From: Bondarzewia mesenterica
Lineage: Eukaryota > Basidiomycota > Agaricomycetes > Russulales > Bondarzewiaceae
Length of the DNA stretch: 52,298 nucleotides
Reading direction: 5' to 3'
NCBI GenBank assembly: GCA_004802705.1
Contig: SGPL01000210.1
Coordinates: 1-52,298, forward strand
A model generated the notes under the pieces. It was not told the DNA's origin, ran no database searches, and was given only the letters and a program-made list of their open reading frames with translations. Numbering within the stretch: the stretch's first letter is position 1; every line of letters begins with the position of its first letter. The translations under genes were made by a program, and so were the position numbers. This document shows, piece after piece, positions 10,131-19,500 of this stretch.

Positions 10131-10878
10131 ACGTGTTTGCAACGTGTGCAATGGCAGCATCGCTTATCCTCGTGGTGGTGGATCCTGAGTACATCTGTCG
10201 GAACTCGCTCTTTTTCAAAGCTCTGCCTTTGGAAGAATGAAAAAGGTGGAGCAAGTAAAGAGTATCATCCATGTCTTCAATGCGAACTCCAAAGACAAGG
10301 CGAATGTATTTTGAGATGCGGGAAATCTTGCGGTGAAGCTGCCAATTAACGTCGATGGGGACAAGAACGAGGCTCTCTGAGGAATAGACTGTATCAGTTA
10401 AATTGATGCTGTTGGCGAAGACAGCAGAGTACGCGGGATCACCTTCAATGATGTTTGCCAAGGCTTTATTGAACCAATAAAAAGCCCCTGCCCATCTCTT
10501 GGTGGTAGCAACTGATCTCCCCAATTCCAGGAGTAGCTTCTGCACAGCCACTGTCGAGTGATAGAAGTCGATATCGTGCGTAGTTCCTCGAGACTTGTAT
10601 TTTAAAACGGAGACCACGCCTCTGGCAACCAAGATTCTGAGGGGAAGGTCAATCTGCAGCTCGGAGCTGCCAACAGCGGTGGTGAGTTTAGAAGAAATCA
10701 TATCGAGTTCTACAGTGCACGAGAAAGGTCGAAAGCTTGTGAAAAAGGTGAATTAGAACACTGACCTTCCATGAGTTCAGTCGCGGTGAAGGTGTCTTTT
10801 TTAACCAAACTAGAAAAATCATGAATCAGTTGAGATACAGAGAAATACACGATTCTGCACTCACACTTGAGTGGACAT
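10123..10878 (-). pseudogene. nucleotidyltransferase-like gene, 3' end lost at the LTR
   Basis: Three exons join in frame: 10865-10878 (ATG), 10766-10809 and 10123-10709, with introns of 55 and 56 nt. They give 214 codons beginning MSTQVLVKKDTF. The segment LRILVARGVVSVLKYKSRGT followed by THDIDFY matches the G-x-x-x-S...R-x-T-x-D-I-D pattern of the nucleotidyltransferase-like fold found in many fungal hypothetical proteins. A helical C-terminal part follows. The last Leu codon spans the host/LTR junction at 10130/10131, and Glu and TAG come from the LTR, so the original C-terminus is missing. No continuation is visible on the far side of the element. Family assignment is by motif memory; the truncation is seen directly. 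Confidence 0.6.
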
Positions 10879-10997
10879 GGTAGATGTTGGGATGCAGTTA
10901 CACCATGAAGAGTCACCTTTTATAATTTCTTGCAAACTCCTTGTATTCCCATAGCAGCCGATTCAAACAAGGAGCACAATGGATGTCAGACAGGAGG

Positions 10998-11018
10998 ATC
11001 CTGAGGCACGAAGGTTGA
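10998..11018 (+). repeat. dispersed repeat, copy 1
   Basis: Core ATCCTGAGGCACGAAGGTTG. Similarity to copy 2 (19203) extends over about 70 bp, from GTCAGACA to GGGAGACTA. A third, core-only copy lies inverted at 25335-25355. Confidence 0.7.
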
Positions 11019-12285
11019 CGAGTGCCTACTCTGCCTTGGGGAGACTACAATAAATTAGATCAAGAGAACATCAAAATGAGTGAGGATTCTCGTGTGGTGA
11101 CTTCTCTATGCAACTTGAACCAGCTACGTGATGCTGATGGGGCGGCATTCAATCAGAATTACTTGAGCGACAATGGATTTGGTGACTGCATAGAGGAAGT
11201 CTGCCGAAGAGGTTGCGGCTTCACGGGAGCAGCAATCTCAAGAGTTTGCAGGATACGTTGGGCGTAAAAGGGCCGAATCGTGTATGACAAACTAACTATG
11301 TCTGGATGGGCCCGGTTTTTCGTATCCACATATCAGTGGTAACGAACCGACACTCACAACACTAGTATAGGTACTCACTGAGAGTGCAACTTCTCCACAG
11401 CAGCGGATTGACATCAGGATTTTCTGCCTTTCAGCTGCAGCGCAGCAGCGAGCACGTTGTCATTCAATTACCACGACTCATGAGTCGTGGAAACCCTGAC
11501 GGTCGGTTCTGCGTACTCGAAGCAAGAGCCTCGGTGGATAAACATGCGCGCCAAAGCTGACGACAACGAAAAGAATGTGCGACGTGCGACGGAAACGGAT
11601 GAATCTGCAGCTGCTCCTCAAGGCCTCACATTCGTTCTGAGAATTCTCAACGATGGTCCATGGAGATAAACGCTAGTATATGCATATCGAGGTCTAGCTC
11701 TTTACATAGCATGCAACATATTTGGCCAAACTGGTATTCAAATGGGTTATTTCACCTCTTTTCTAGCCCGATAGATAATTCATGCACCATTCTGGATACA
11801 GGATTTGTCTGCATATCTACTTCGGGATCCTATCGAGATTGGGAAAAATGCCGGCGGCCAGCAGAAGCGGAACAACGAGCCGCTGTTCCGGATATACCGT
11901 CTGGCCCTTTGTTGTCGTGCATCCTTTTGTCCGAAGTCGAGTCTGCGGCCTGCCGGTCTCTCTGCCAAGATCTCGCCTGAGGAACCTGCCAGTCGCTCCA
12001 AGATTCTTTTCTTACCGGGGTTGCTATGATGTGGCTGCTTTGCAGGCACGAGTACAAAAGGATGGAAAGTTGCTAGAGGAGGACTCAGCATTCCCCTCTT
12101 TCTACCCAAGTTCTGGTAGCTGGGCAATTGGTAGCTGGCCTCCTCCGCCGTCATCTTTCTGGTAGTATCTCTTTCTCCGTTTTCTTTGTGTCGTTTCTTT
12201 GTTTTCTTCAATCCACCGGCCGGTCCGCCCCTGCAGCTCGCTCGCTACTAACTTTCTGCCATTCGTTTGTCTGCTTGTGTCCAAG
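11019..12285. other. intergenic region with a 20-bp palindrome
   Basis: No gene is supported. Several short ORFs on both strands overlap one another (11780-12211) without homology I recognise. A perfect 20-bp palindrome lies at 11471-11490. The last 100 bp is pyrimidine-rich leader of the next gene (TTGTCTGCTTGTGTCCAAG then ATG). Confidence 0.5.
11471..11490. promoter_or_regulatory. perfect 20-bp palindrome
   Basis: CCACGACTCATGAGTCGTGG is identical to its reverse complement. Its centre contains two overlapping GACTCA-like half sites, as bound by bZIP factors. It could be a regulator site or a hairpin; function is not shown by the sequence. Confidence 0.4.
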
Positions 12286-14289
12286 ATGTTCAAATCTGTT
12301 CTTGTCCTCTCCCTGGCCGCTTCTTCTGTCTACGGGCATGCGTTCATTAGCTCCGTCGCAGGCGCGAACGGTTTGTCCTCAACTGGCTTCGGTGTTGGTA
12401 TGTGGCAATATCATTCTCGCTCATGACATGAGAGACTCATTTGCCATTCCAAGACACCACCGGTTCTATCCCCCGCAATGGAACCTTTGAGCAGCCTTTT
12501 CAGCTCGATACGCCGGTGCTGAAGAACCTTCAAGATGGTAGGCCATGTAGTTTAGATTCACAACTATCCACGTAATGACCAGCGTCACGCATAGATCCTT
12601 GCGGAGCCAATCTTTTGAGCGGTTCCATCAACATTGCTACCGAGATGGCTACCGCCATCAAGGCCAACGGCGGTGCTCTCCCCACAATCCCGACCAACGG
12701 CGCACTCACACTGGGCGTCTTCCAAATCAATGCTGATGGCGGAGGGCCTTTCGCTGCTGAAGTCAACACCGATGGCACCGGAAAGACATGGACAGCAGTC
12801 ACCGTTACCTCACAGCCCCCTGGTATCAATGGCCTGCTGCAGCGAGTGACTTCAGCATGAGTACATATTCTGTTAGCTAACTATCGGTCTGTTCTCGCAG
12901 CAATGGACCCGCGAATTCATCCATCACGCTTCAGATGCCTAACACTCTGGCTTGCACCGGTGGTTCGACTGGTGACGCCTGCATCATTCGTCTCAACAAT
13001 GGCGGTGAGAACACAGGGTCGATGGCCAATGGCGCAGGACCGTTCGGTGGTTGCGTCGCCGTTTCACAGGGTGAGCGATAATTTCATTTCTTCGCAGGTT
13101 TGAATGATAAAACTGAATACTTTTTTTTATGTAGCCAACGCTGCCACCGGTACTGCGTCAAACAACACTGCTTCGGCTGCCAATGGTGCCACCGGTACTG
13201 CGTCAAACAATACTGCTTCGGCTGCCAGTGGTACCACCGCCGCTGCTTCAACCGCTTCTTCGACGTCAACGAAGTCAACGAAGACCAAGGGGAGCAACGA
13301 GAACAACAAGAACAACAGGAGCATTCGTGACGTTGTCAAGTCTCGTCACTTCTTCCCTTCGTTGGCTGCAAGGCGCTCGGCGCTCGATGACCTTGTTTCT
13401 AAGCGTGAAGCTCTTGATGCCGAGATTTTAGCAAAACGCCAACTTTTGAATGCTCAGTTGATTGACGAGCTGAAGGTAATTTCCCTCCCAATATCATCCG
13501 ATATTGTACGTCTGACTTTTACACTGCAAATAGACTGCCACTGGTACCGCCATTGACAGTGAGTCATGTTCATGACGCTTGATCTTTCCCCGTTACCAAC
13601 AATGTATTTCGCCTCATAGTTCCTATTGATGCGTTTGCGGGTCATATCGACGAGAGCGCCTTGGGCGGCAACGCGACGAAAGCTGCGGGTTCGATCTTGT
13701 CCGACCAACAAGCTGTTGATTTGAAGAAGGCCGTGCAGGATGCTATTGAATCGGCCTTCGATATTATGGCAAGTGCGCAAGTCGATGCTGGTGCCAATGG
13801 CCAGGACTCGGTAAGAATTCGTTTCATTTCGGTCCGGATGAATCTTCAACTCTCTCTGGCCTCATAGACCATTACCGACGCCGCCAATGCAGAGGCTGCA
13901 GCCGAGCTGGTGTCTGGTGCCCTGACATCCATCAACGCTGGCAACGCTGGTGTCGGCTTTTTCAACACGGCATCCGTCGATGCTCTTCTTGGAGGAAGTG
14001 AGTCTATCATCTTTATCTCCATACAAATTCTTATCGACCTAACTTTATTTGCGTAGTTGCGACGGCCACAGCTGACCTCGGTGCAACTGCGACAGCCGCT
14101 GGTTCGGCAGCGACCGCTACGGCCGCCACCGCGGCTTCTGGCGTGAGTGCGGCGTCGAGTGCGACCGCGACCGCGACAACATCGTCCAAGACCAACAAGG
14201 GGACGAACGCGAAGGGCGCGAAGGGAGGTAATAACGGGGCCACGAATGGAAGGTTTAGGAGGAACAGGCTCACTCGAGACCGTTATTAG
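12286..14289 (+). CDS. secreted Egh16-like (GEgh16/Gas1, DUF3129) protein
   Basis: Nine exons join in one frame: 12286-12397, 12454-12537, 12595-12841, 12901-13070, 13135-13475, 13534-13558, 13620-13810, 13868-13997, 14057-14289, giving 510 residues. A signal peptide (MFKSVLVLSLAASSVYG) is followed by HAFISSVAGANG, so the mature chain would start with His. The N-terminal half (about 18-240) shows the Egh16-like core: RNGTFEQPFQLDTPV, DPCGANLLSG, the ITLQMPNTLACTG block and AGPFGGCVAVSQ. A Thr/Ala/Ser linker holds a two-unit repeat. A Lys/Ala-rich helical middle and a second small-residue-rich region follow, ending in a basic tail. Family members in plant-pathogenic fungi are secreted and linked to appressorium or host surface penetration; their biochemical activity is unsettled. 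Intron 3 fits only as GC-AG. Confidence 0.85.
13141..13236 (+). repeat. two-unit 48-bp tandem repeat within the Egh16-like gene
   Basis: Two adjacent copies of a 48-bp unit beginning GCCACCGGTACTGCGTCAAA encode ATGTASNNTASAA-type linker segments. They are nearly identical at the DNA level and expand the flexible linker after the Egh16 core. Confidence 0.75.
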
Positions 14290-15152
14290 GGTGGTTGGTT
14301 CGACACTGGTTCCTTGACCCGGAGGAAAGATTTACTACGTATGTACATACAGAAAGGATGGTCAGTTGGTAGCAGGCCCGTTTCGTAGCTGTGCTATCAC
14401 CTGCGAAATACTACCATATGCTTGTCTCTTACCCTCTGCAGGAAGGACTGATGGAAAATCATAGCAACGAGCCTGCAAGCAACTTTTGCTATCGGTCGAC
14501 AAGGAGATTTGGCCAGACTCTTGATGAGTTCTTCAATAATATCAAACGCCTGACAACGCTGGCGGTATCAATTGATATTCAGGACCCTGCCCTTTCTCTC
14601 AGAAGGGATTCGTGGTTGTAATAGGTGCGAAACCGTCGACGCGAGCTGGAGGTTTGTGATTGCTTTCCACAAAGCACGACCTGTCATTTTTCTCTTTAGG
14701 ATGATAGCCTTCTGTGGAGGTCACAACGGAGACAGTAGAGACTAACACTGAAGTGAGCTTTTGAAGGGGTGGCTGGGAACTCAGCCTGTAGGCCCAAACT
14801 CGACAAACAGGATCAAGCTTGGTATCTATGACGAATTACCCTGACTAGATAGTCGTGGATAGGAGAAGATTTTGCGGCCTCGTGCATGTGAACAGAAGCG
14901 TAGATTGAGCGTAGATTTGAGTGAAGCCAGCGTAGTCGCAGTGGTCGTACGCATGATGCTGATTTGCATCTGATGTTCACTGAACCACAACCCCGTCAAG
15001 CCTACAAATGTCCGTCAGTTAAAAGAACCTGCAATAGATGACGCCAAGTGAGATGAGGTCCCAAGTTCAAGAACCGAAGACACACAAAGACACACATAGG
15101 ATATATTGAACGACATCCGAAGAAAGCAACAGATACAAACCGCACTTTCCAT
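14290..15152. other. intergenic region
   Basis: I see no gene. The 76-codon plus ORF at 14391-14621 has no recognisable features. The region is the 3' side of both the Egh16-like gene (+) and the ORC6-like gene (-), so it should carry two terminators. Confidence 0.5.
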
Positions 15153-16108
15153 TCACCGTCCGATTTCACTTCTCATCCACTCGAATGGATGCCCCCATTT
15201 TTGCACCATGTCTTGCATTTTCTTCTGCGCTATCGCAGACTCTTCCTCAAGCCGAGGGGCACGTTTCTCCCACTGGGCAGTAAGAAAGTAATACAGGCCG
15301 AAAGCGACGGTGAAAGGGTAAGTTATCGTCGTCCTGTACCTGTTCCTCATCATCAAAAGAGGGAAAATCAATCTCCTCGGTGCGATTTGATGCGCGGGTA
15401 CGGTACATGTACGTGGGGCCATCGGCGTTTGATTGTGATATGGATCGTGAAGTAGAGGGACCTGCCACATGTTGGAGGAATTCAGGCCCGGATTCGGGCC
15501 CCCCCATTTCGACATCCTCTAGCGCGGGTTTCGACGACGACACGACTAACTCGGGGGGAGGTGGTGGCATAGGGTATTTATAGATCTCCTGCGCTGTTAG
15601 AGTCTTCGGCGTCTTGTACGGCGAGGACAATTTCTGCCGTTTCGACGGACTCTCAGGTACATAGACTTCATCATCCTCGTCATCAGAATTCCCAGAAATC
15701 GATGGGTCGGAAAATGCCACTTTGCGTTTTGTGCCTTGAGACGGCGTTGCGCTCTGCGTATCGCGCAGGGCAGACTTTGTGGGCGACTTCTGGGTAGATG
15801 GATGGCGTTTTATTCCAGGCGTAGACGGTTTGGACGGGGATGTGGTAGTGCCTCTGGCACGCAATTCGGCAATGGTGTCTTCAATACGCGCACGAAGTGC
15901 AGAACAGGCTTTGTCGGCGAGTTTGGAAAGCAAGGTAAATGTTTTGATATCCACGCCGTATTCATCGAGAAAAGGCTCTGGTTGCGGCTTCACTTGTTTG
16001 AGCTATTGGTTACGTGAGCTCACCTTGCAGTCTAGAAATATGAGGCAGAAACAACAACGCTCACATTCAGTACACGGCTCAACCAGAAGAAAACGGTGAT
16101 CTTGACAT
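15153..16108 (-). CDS. ORC6-like origin recognition complex subunit
   Basis: Two exons are clear: 15340-16002 and 15153-15272, joined by a 67-nt intron (GTACAG...CCCAG). A short 5' exon carrying the ATG must lie upstream. The best candidate ATG is at 16106-16108 (MSRSPFSS), but I could not close that junction in frame. The product has an N-terminal helical part (LDEYGVDIKTFTLLSKLADK), a long Ser/Thr/Pro/Lys disordered middle with SPTK and TPGIKR-like CDK sites and a KRQK nuclear signal, then a compact C-terminus WEKRAPRLEEE...GHPFEWMRSEIGR. The terminal W..R.PRL...GHPFE pattern is what I recall for fungal ORC6, which helps load MCM at origins. Without a search the call is moderate. An unrelated nuclear protein remains possible. 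Confidence 0.45.
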
Positions 16109-16364
16109 GGCAAGGGGCTGTCTTCGCTTATATGTCCCCGTTCTTGCTGTTTTGACACCACTGAGTTTTCTCATCACAAGCTGAATCTGCACTCTCCTGC
16201 CATCCGCTACTGCGCATTCCCGTCTTCTGAAATAGGAGTGCATAGTGCGTCATTGAATCCTCCTAGTGCACTTGCCCCTGCATGTACAAATGGCACCCAC
16301 CATGCCAGCATCAGCTGTTGGCAGGACGAAGAGCAATTCTCACCGTAATGCTGCGCCATAAACA

Positions 16365-16562
16365 CGTGCATGCACATTATTGCCTTGCCCGTTCCATCTG
16401 ACTGGCAATGGGGATGAACCTGGTTCATCCATATCACCCGGGGGGAAGTCGCGTTGCTTTTAATAAGCTATTTTATACTGTACAAATATAATACAAAATG
16501 TGGAAAAGTTTGTGGGGGATTTCGCAAGCAAGGTTGCTGCCGACGCAGTCGGCGCTCCCCTA
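16365..16562 (+). repeat. dispersed repeat, copy A (inverted partner at 50.6-50.8 kb)
   Basis: About 200 bp is repeated in inverted orientation at about 50622-50845. Shared blocks are CGTTCCATCTGACTGGCA, TACTGTACAAATATAATACA and a 3' block starting GATTTCGCAAGCAAGGTTGC that ends at GGCGCTCC-CTAG. A 17-bp palindrome, GATGAACCTGGTTCATC, lies at 16413-16429. No coding sequence is seen. A solo LTR or MITE end is possible. Confidence 0.75.
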
Positions 16563-16574
16563 GTTCTGGGGAGG

Positions 16575-16582
16575 GGTCAAAA
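16575..16582. repeat. 8-bp target-site duplication, left
   Basis: GGTCAAAA directly precedes the left inverted repeat of the 660-bp element. The identical 8-mer directly follows the right inverted repeat at 17243-17250. Confidence 0.85.
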
Positions 16583-17242
16583 AGGACCCCTGAAAGCCAC
16601 GCCAGAGGTATGTGTAGGCCAGAGGGTCGACTACCGACATTTTGGGCGGGCCTACGGCACCACCTCACATACGGATATCGGATCAGACCGTCGATTGGAC
16701 CGTCTGACTACCGGCATTTTGGAACATACATCGTAAAATTCCAAAAAATCGCAAAAAATCGTTAAAAAAAATCGCAAACGCCCTGGACATAGCTGATAAA
16801 ACGAACCGCACGATAGCATTTGGCAAATTTAAAATTGATGTAGGCCTGTAGCTCAGAAGGCCGGAAACCAGTCCTTTTCCTATCCATTCCTGGCCAGACA
16901 TCGATGATTGTGTTCCGTGTATTAGAGACAGGAGTAAAAGTTCTCGAAAGCGGTAATTGGGGTCGGGGCGAGGCCTGAGCATGTCGAATAGTGTCGGTCA
17001 AAATGATAATTTTCATATCAAGGTGGCTCCCAGAAGGGGTAGTGGTCCTCAACGAGACCTTAAGACATACAGACTTGGAATATAGGTCCCCCCTTCAAGG
17101 GGGCTGACATACGGACAAAAACTATATAGATACGGCCCAAATTTTGGCGTTTGACTACCGCATATGCCTCAGAGCTTCGGCGCTACGCGCTGTTTGACTA
17201 CCGGCTGCCGCACATACCTCTGGCATAGTTTTCAGGGGTCCT
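16583..17242. mobile_element. non-autonomous DNA transposon (MITE), 660 bp
   Basis: Terminal inverted repeats of 32 bp (16583-16614 and 17211-17242, outer end AGGACCCCTGAAA, 3 mismatches) are bounded by the 8-bp duplication GGTCAAAA. Subterminal copies of GACTACCG, two followed by (G/A)CATTTTGG, sit at 16628-16645, 16705-16722, 17150-17160 and 17193-17204. The interior has no transposase. An 8-bp duplication is the hallmark of hAT and of Kyakuja/Dileera/Zisupton elements; I cannot choose between them from the ends alone. A member of the same family elsewhere must supply the transposase. Confidence 0.85.
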
Positions 17243-17250
17243 GGTCAAAA
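17243..17250. repeat. 8-bp target-site duplication, right
   Basis: GGTCAAAA, identical to 16575-16582, flanks the outer end of the right inverted repeat. Confidence 0.85.
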
Positions 17251-17511
17251 TAGCCCATGTTCCGAGCAAGAGAAACGATTCCCTATTCGGGAATCGTAAC
17301 TGGGAGTGCGGGACGTTTGGGGGCCGTGGTAGTCTACTTTCTCTTCCTGTGGCATAACGAGGGTACGGTTTTTCGATCAGAGCATGAATATAAAGAGAGG
17401 CTGAGAGCGGAGTTTGTAAAGCGAGAGCTAGCGCCACTAGCGTGTCGCACTGCTTCGTAAACATCTCGACAATTGTAGCCTGTGTCAAAACATATTGTCT
17501 TTGCCCTGAAC

Positions 17512-17665
17512 ATGGGTGACATTGATACGGAAAAATCACTCCAGGCTGCTTTAGGGGATATCAATGATCCCCAGCTATCTGCTAGTTCTTCCAATGCCAA
17601 AGCTATTGATGAAGTACTCAAGTGCATACAAAAAAATGACTGGACCCTTGGCCATTTCCTCCTCC
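17512..17665 (+). pseudogene. truncated N-terminus of an accessory (DUF6589-like) gene
   Basis: From ATG at 17512 the frame reads MGDIDTEKSLQAALGDIND and later IQKNDWTLGHFLLHLF. The block with a tryptophan, TLG and FL..LF resembles the first 60 residues of repeat-associated Agaricomycete proteins, often annotated DUF6589 or found near KDZ transposons. The coding character stops near 17665. The remaining codons to 17832 are antisense to the 3' end of the helicase gene and look like a shadow. I read it as a gene start cut off by a rearrangement. Family placement is from memory. Confidence 0.45.
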
Positions 17666-17667
17666 AT

Positions 17668-18966
17668 TTATTTGCCTACCGAGCCCTTCTCTTTCAGCAG
17701 CCGGTTATCGCAGGGCTCCGAAGCCACATAGTCCATCGTAGCTTCACGATCGGATTGCTTTACATAGACGAAGACCTTCCCTTGCGTGCCAGGGAGTCCA
17801 CGTACAGGGCGTCCCCCTCGCTGCAGCAGTGATGATGCACTGCGTGGTATCGGGAAGAGAATCACGTCTTGAATGTCGGGCACATCGATCCCGACCTCCA
17901 TGATTGCTGTCGAGATGAAAAGAGCAGTTTCGCGCCCATCGCCGGTCTTGTACAGTGCCTCTATGCCTTCGCGCTTGCAATCAGAGCATGCGATGGAGTG
18001 CAGATGTCGGATCGTGGTCCTTGCATGACGTTGAAGATGGGGTGGAAGGAGGGTTCGCAGATATGATGTTACGCGATGGCCAAGTTCGATGGTGTCACAG
18101 TAAACGACACGCTTCGGTAAATCTGATGCTTTCACCATATCCTGCGGAATGAGCCAGTCGAGATCTCGGAACTGATGTGTTGTCGAACTGTACATGACAT
18201 CGCGGAAGACAAAGTCGACATTACGGCGCTCGCAGTTACGCCTGTCAAGATGATATGCACCCTTGCGAAATCCCAGATGTCGCAGGACACGGTCCGTCTG
18301 TGCACCTGGTTCAATCGTTGCTGAGAGCGCAACAACAGTTAAATGGTCCGGACCACGTGAACGAAGAGTCCAGATGTCTTTATACAGGGGGCGGAAATCG
18401 GCCCCCCACTCGTCTGCCAAGTGCGCCTCATCAACTATGAGCACATGCCAGCGAGCGCGGAAGACCCGGTCTTGCACGAGTCCGTTGAATTCTGGAGAGC
18501 GTAGATATTCCGGAGATATAGTCATGACCTGAAAGCGACAGCCTCTGGCTTCTTCCCACAGGTCACAGCCATGCAATGATGCGAAGGCGAGAGTGTCCGC
18601 ATTGATCACGACAGCTGTAAGTCCTTTAGAGATGAGACTCGAGGCCTTTTGATCAATATCTGGTGAGTATGAAACATCAAGAAAGATGCACAAGAGAAGT
18701 CTTACCATGTCATTCTCGAGGAAGTTCGTGGGCTCGATAACCACCGTGACCATCTGCTTACGAGCCATGGCTGGGATGTATATTAGAGCAGACTTACCAT
18801 CCCCAGTAGCACTGATACAAATGACATCCTGTCCGTCAAGAATACACGCGGAGTCGTATAGCTGAAAATCGCGCGGCTCGTACGGCAGGGAGGGGAGCAC
18901 CAAGTTCCTTAGTTTTATTAGGCCCTGCGGGGACTTCCACTCAAAGGACTGCAGGGTTGGCGTCAT
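17668..18966 (-). CDS. RecQ-like DEAH helicase, probably C-terminally truncated
   Basis: The frame from ATG at 18966 gives about 430 residues. Helicase motifs are clear: motif I SATGDGKSALIY (about residue 50), motif Ia VVIEPTNFLENDM, motif II VDEAHLADEWG, motif III ALSATIE, motif IV VVYCDTIELGHR, motif V STAIMEVGIDVPD and motif VI QRGGRPVRG. A 60-nt in-frame segment after LENDM (donor GTAAGACT) may be an intron. Motif I has Asp in place of the usual second Gly/Cys (SATGDGKS). The protein ends soon after motif VI, without the RQC zinc-binding and winged-helix parts, at the point where a plus-strand gene fragment abuts. Such RecQ-like genes are multicopy accessory genes in Agaricomycetes, often near telomeres or transposons. 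It may be a dead copy. Confidence 0.8.
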   Translation of the reverse strand: MTPTLQSFEWKSPQGLIKLRNLVLPSLPYEPRDFQLYDSACILDGQDVICISATGDGKSALIYIPAMARKQMVTVVIEPTNFLENDMVRLLLCIFLDVSYSPDIDQKASSLISKGLTAVVINADTLAFASLHGCDLWEEARGCRFQVMTISPEYLRSPEFNGLVQDRVFRARWHVLIVDEAHLADEWGADFRPLYKDIWTLRSRGPDHLTVVALSATIEPGAQTDRVLRHLGFRKGAYHLDRRNCERRNVDFVFRDVMYSSTTHQFRDLDWLIPQDMVKASDLPKRVVYCDTIELGHRVTSYLRTLLPPHLQRHARTTIRHLHSIACSDCKREGIEALYKTGDGRETALFISTAIMEVGIDVPDIQDVILFPIPRSASSLLQRGGRPVRGLPGTQGKVFVYVKQSDREATMDYVASEPCDNRLLKEKGSVGK

Positions 18967-19191
18967 CTGGCACAAGGTAAGATAATTAGAATATATAGGG
19001 ATCCATTATGCGAAACAGTAGAATGCGTTGGAGGACCAGGAGCGAGCGCACAGTAGCCAGTGACAGAGATCGATCGACGACGCGACTCGCGCTCTGTGTA
19101 CTTGCACGTGATGGGCGGAGTTTCGGCAGCCATATGCCGTATCAGGTACGGGCGGACCCCCGTTAAGGACCCCCCTATAGAAAGCAGACGT

Positions 19192-19500
19192 CAGACACGG
19201 ATATCCTGAGGTACGAAGGTTGAAGGAAGTGTCTACAACCTGCCACTGGGAGACTAGCGCTGTCTGACCTTGTCTGACCGCCGCTCGAATCAGGAGTCGT
19301 TCCCGTTCACTGGCAGACCCACAGAGAAAGAACGCGGTGCCAATATGTTCGAGAAAGAAAGCATATATCTTCGTCGACAATGCCTCTCAATTGATAAATA
19401 ACATTGCAGAGGTTAGGAACACTCCCAAATGTTGCACAATCTTGGTTACCGCCCTGTTCCAGATGTCCAGATCGTTGCGCGCAGTCAGTATGTGTCCCAT
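19192..19500 (-). pseudogene. remnant of an unidentified protein-coding gene
   Basis: A minus-strand frame from ATG GGA CAC near 19500 reads MGHILTARNDLDIWNRAVTK, then a hydrophobic stretch, one TGA at 19387-19389, then ALSTKIYAFFLEHIGTAFFL and ERERLLIRAAVRQGQTALV. The composition looks protein-like (balanced, amphipathic) on both sides of the single stop. I do not recognise it. It lies just upstream of the helicase gene, so it could be a decayed N-terminal extension of that gene or a separate fragment. Confidence 0.3.
19203..19223 (+). repeat. dispersed repeat, copy 2
   Basis: Core ATCCTGAGGTACGAAGGTTG with extended similarity to copy 1. It overlaps the end of the gene remnant upstream of the helicase. 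Confidence 0.7.

Noticed and set aside
11780..12211. 143-codon minus ORF and 127-codon plus ORF upstream of the Egh16-like gene
   Set aside because: Mutually overlapping, rich in Arg/Lys or Ser/Pro, no splice-linked neighbours, and they run into the leader of the Egh16-like gene.
13127..13339. CRISPR-like short repeat signal in the 13.1-13.3 kb region
   Set aside because: It is a two-unit coding tandem repeat for an Ala/Thr/Ser linker in a fungal gene, with no spacers.
16850..16880. GGCCTGTAGCTCAGAAGGCC resembling a tRNA D arm (TAGCTCAG)
   Set aside because: No anticodon or T arm follows at the right distance; it lies inside the MITE.
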